From Holosporales bacterium (GTDB taxonomy: Bacteria > Pseudomonadota > Alphaproteobacteria > Caedimonadales > UBA9215), in assembly GCA_003503995.1 (NCBI GenBank), contig DOCA01000020.1, positions 1 through 6,491 on the forward strand: 6,491 nucleotides of DNA, written 5' to 3'. Positions 6,481 to 6,491 of this stretch are shown one piece after another (the stretch's first letter is position 1; each line of letters opens with the position of its first letter). The position numbers and the translations under genes were made by a program. The notes under the pieces were generated by a model, which made no database searches, was not told where the DNA came from, and saw only the letters and a program-made list of their open reading frames with translations.

Positions 6481-6491
6481 GAAAGTTGTGT

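Noticed and set aside
1..6491. tRNA, rRNA, CRISPR array, insertion sequence or phage genes
   Set aside because: No cloverleaf, repeat-spacer series, transposase-like frame or terminal repeats were seen on either strand.

Overview
The window reads as chromosomal DNA of a moderately AT-rich alphaproteobacterium. The evidence is the gene order (two M16 peptidase-family genes, then pgi and mutL) and the sequence style of the short Pgi and of MutL. A host-associated lineage such as Holosporales is possible, but this is inference from composition and gene content. Both ends cut into genes, so the window may be a whole short contig.

Positions 2-5490 hold one tightly packed plus-strand gene run. It starts with the C-terminal two thirds of an M16 peptidase-family protein that ends in an unusual lysine-rich tail. 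An exported M16 partner follows; it has lost the zinc-binding HxxEH motif, so the pair looks like a catalytic plus non-catalytic heterodimer. The second gene overlaps the first by 8 bp, and pgi overlaps the second by 4 bp (ATGA). mutL follows pgi after 50 bp. Its C-terminal domain carries the complete endonuclease motif set and a candidate beta-clamp-binding motif, as expected for mismatch repair without MutH. The functions (envelope proteolysis, sugar-phosphate isomerisation, DNA repair) are unrelated, so this looks like a conserved housekeeping cluster rather than a pathway.

Positions 5491-5842 hold no protein gene. On the minus strand they contain what looks like a complete small-RNA transcription unit: an AT-rich upstream element, a near-consensus sigma-70 promoter (TTGACT, 17 bp, TATATT), about 210 nt that fold into five successive hairpins, and a strong intrinsic terminator facing the 3' end of mutL. 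Several segments predicted to be unpaired share a pyrimidine-rich CCTG core complementary to Shine-Dalgarno-type sequences. I do not recognise the RNA family. This is the most interesting item in the window.

Positions 5843-6491 hold a minus-strand DUF2569-type membrane protein gene with an extra N-terminal membrane segment. Its frame has no usable start codon in the window and meets a TAG close to the right edge. The gene is therefore frameshifted, mis-sequenced at the edge, or decaying.
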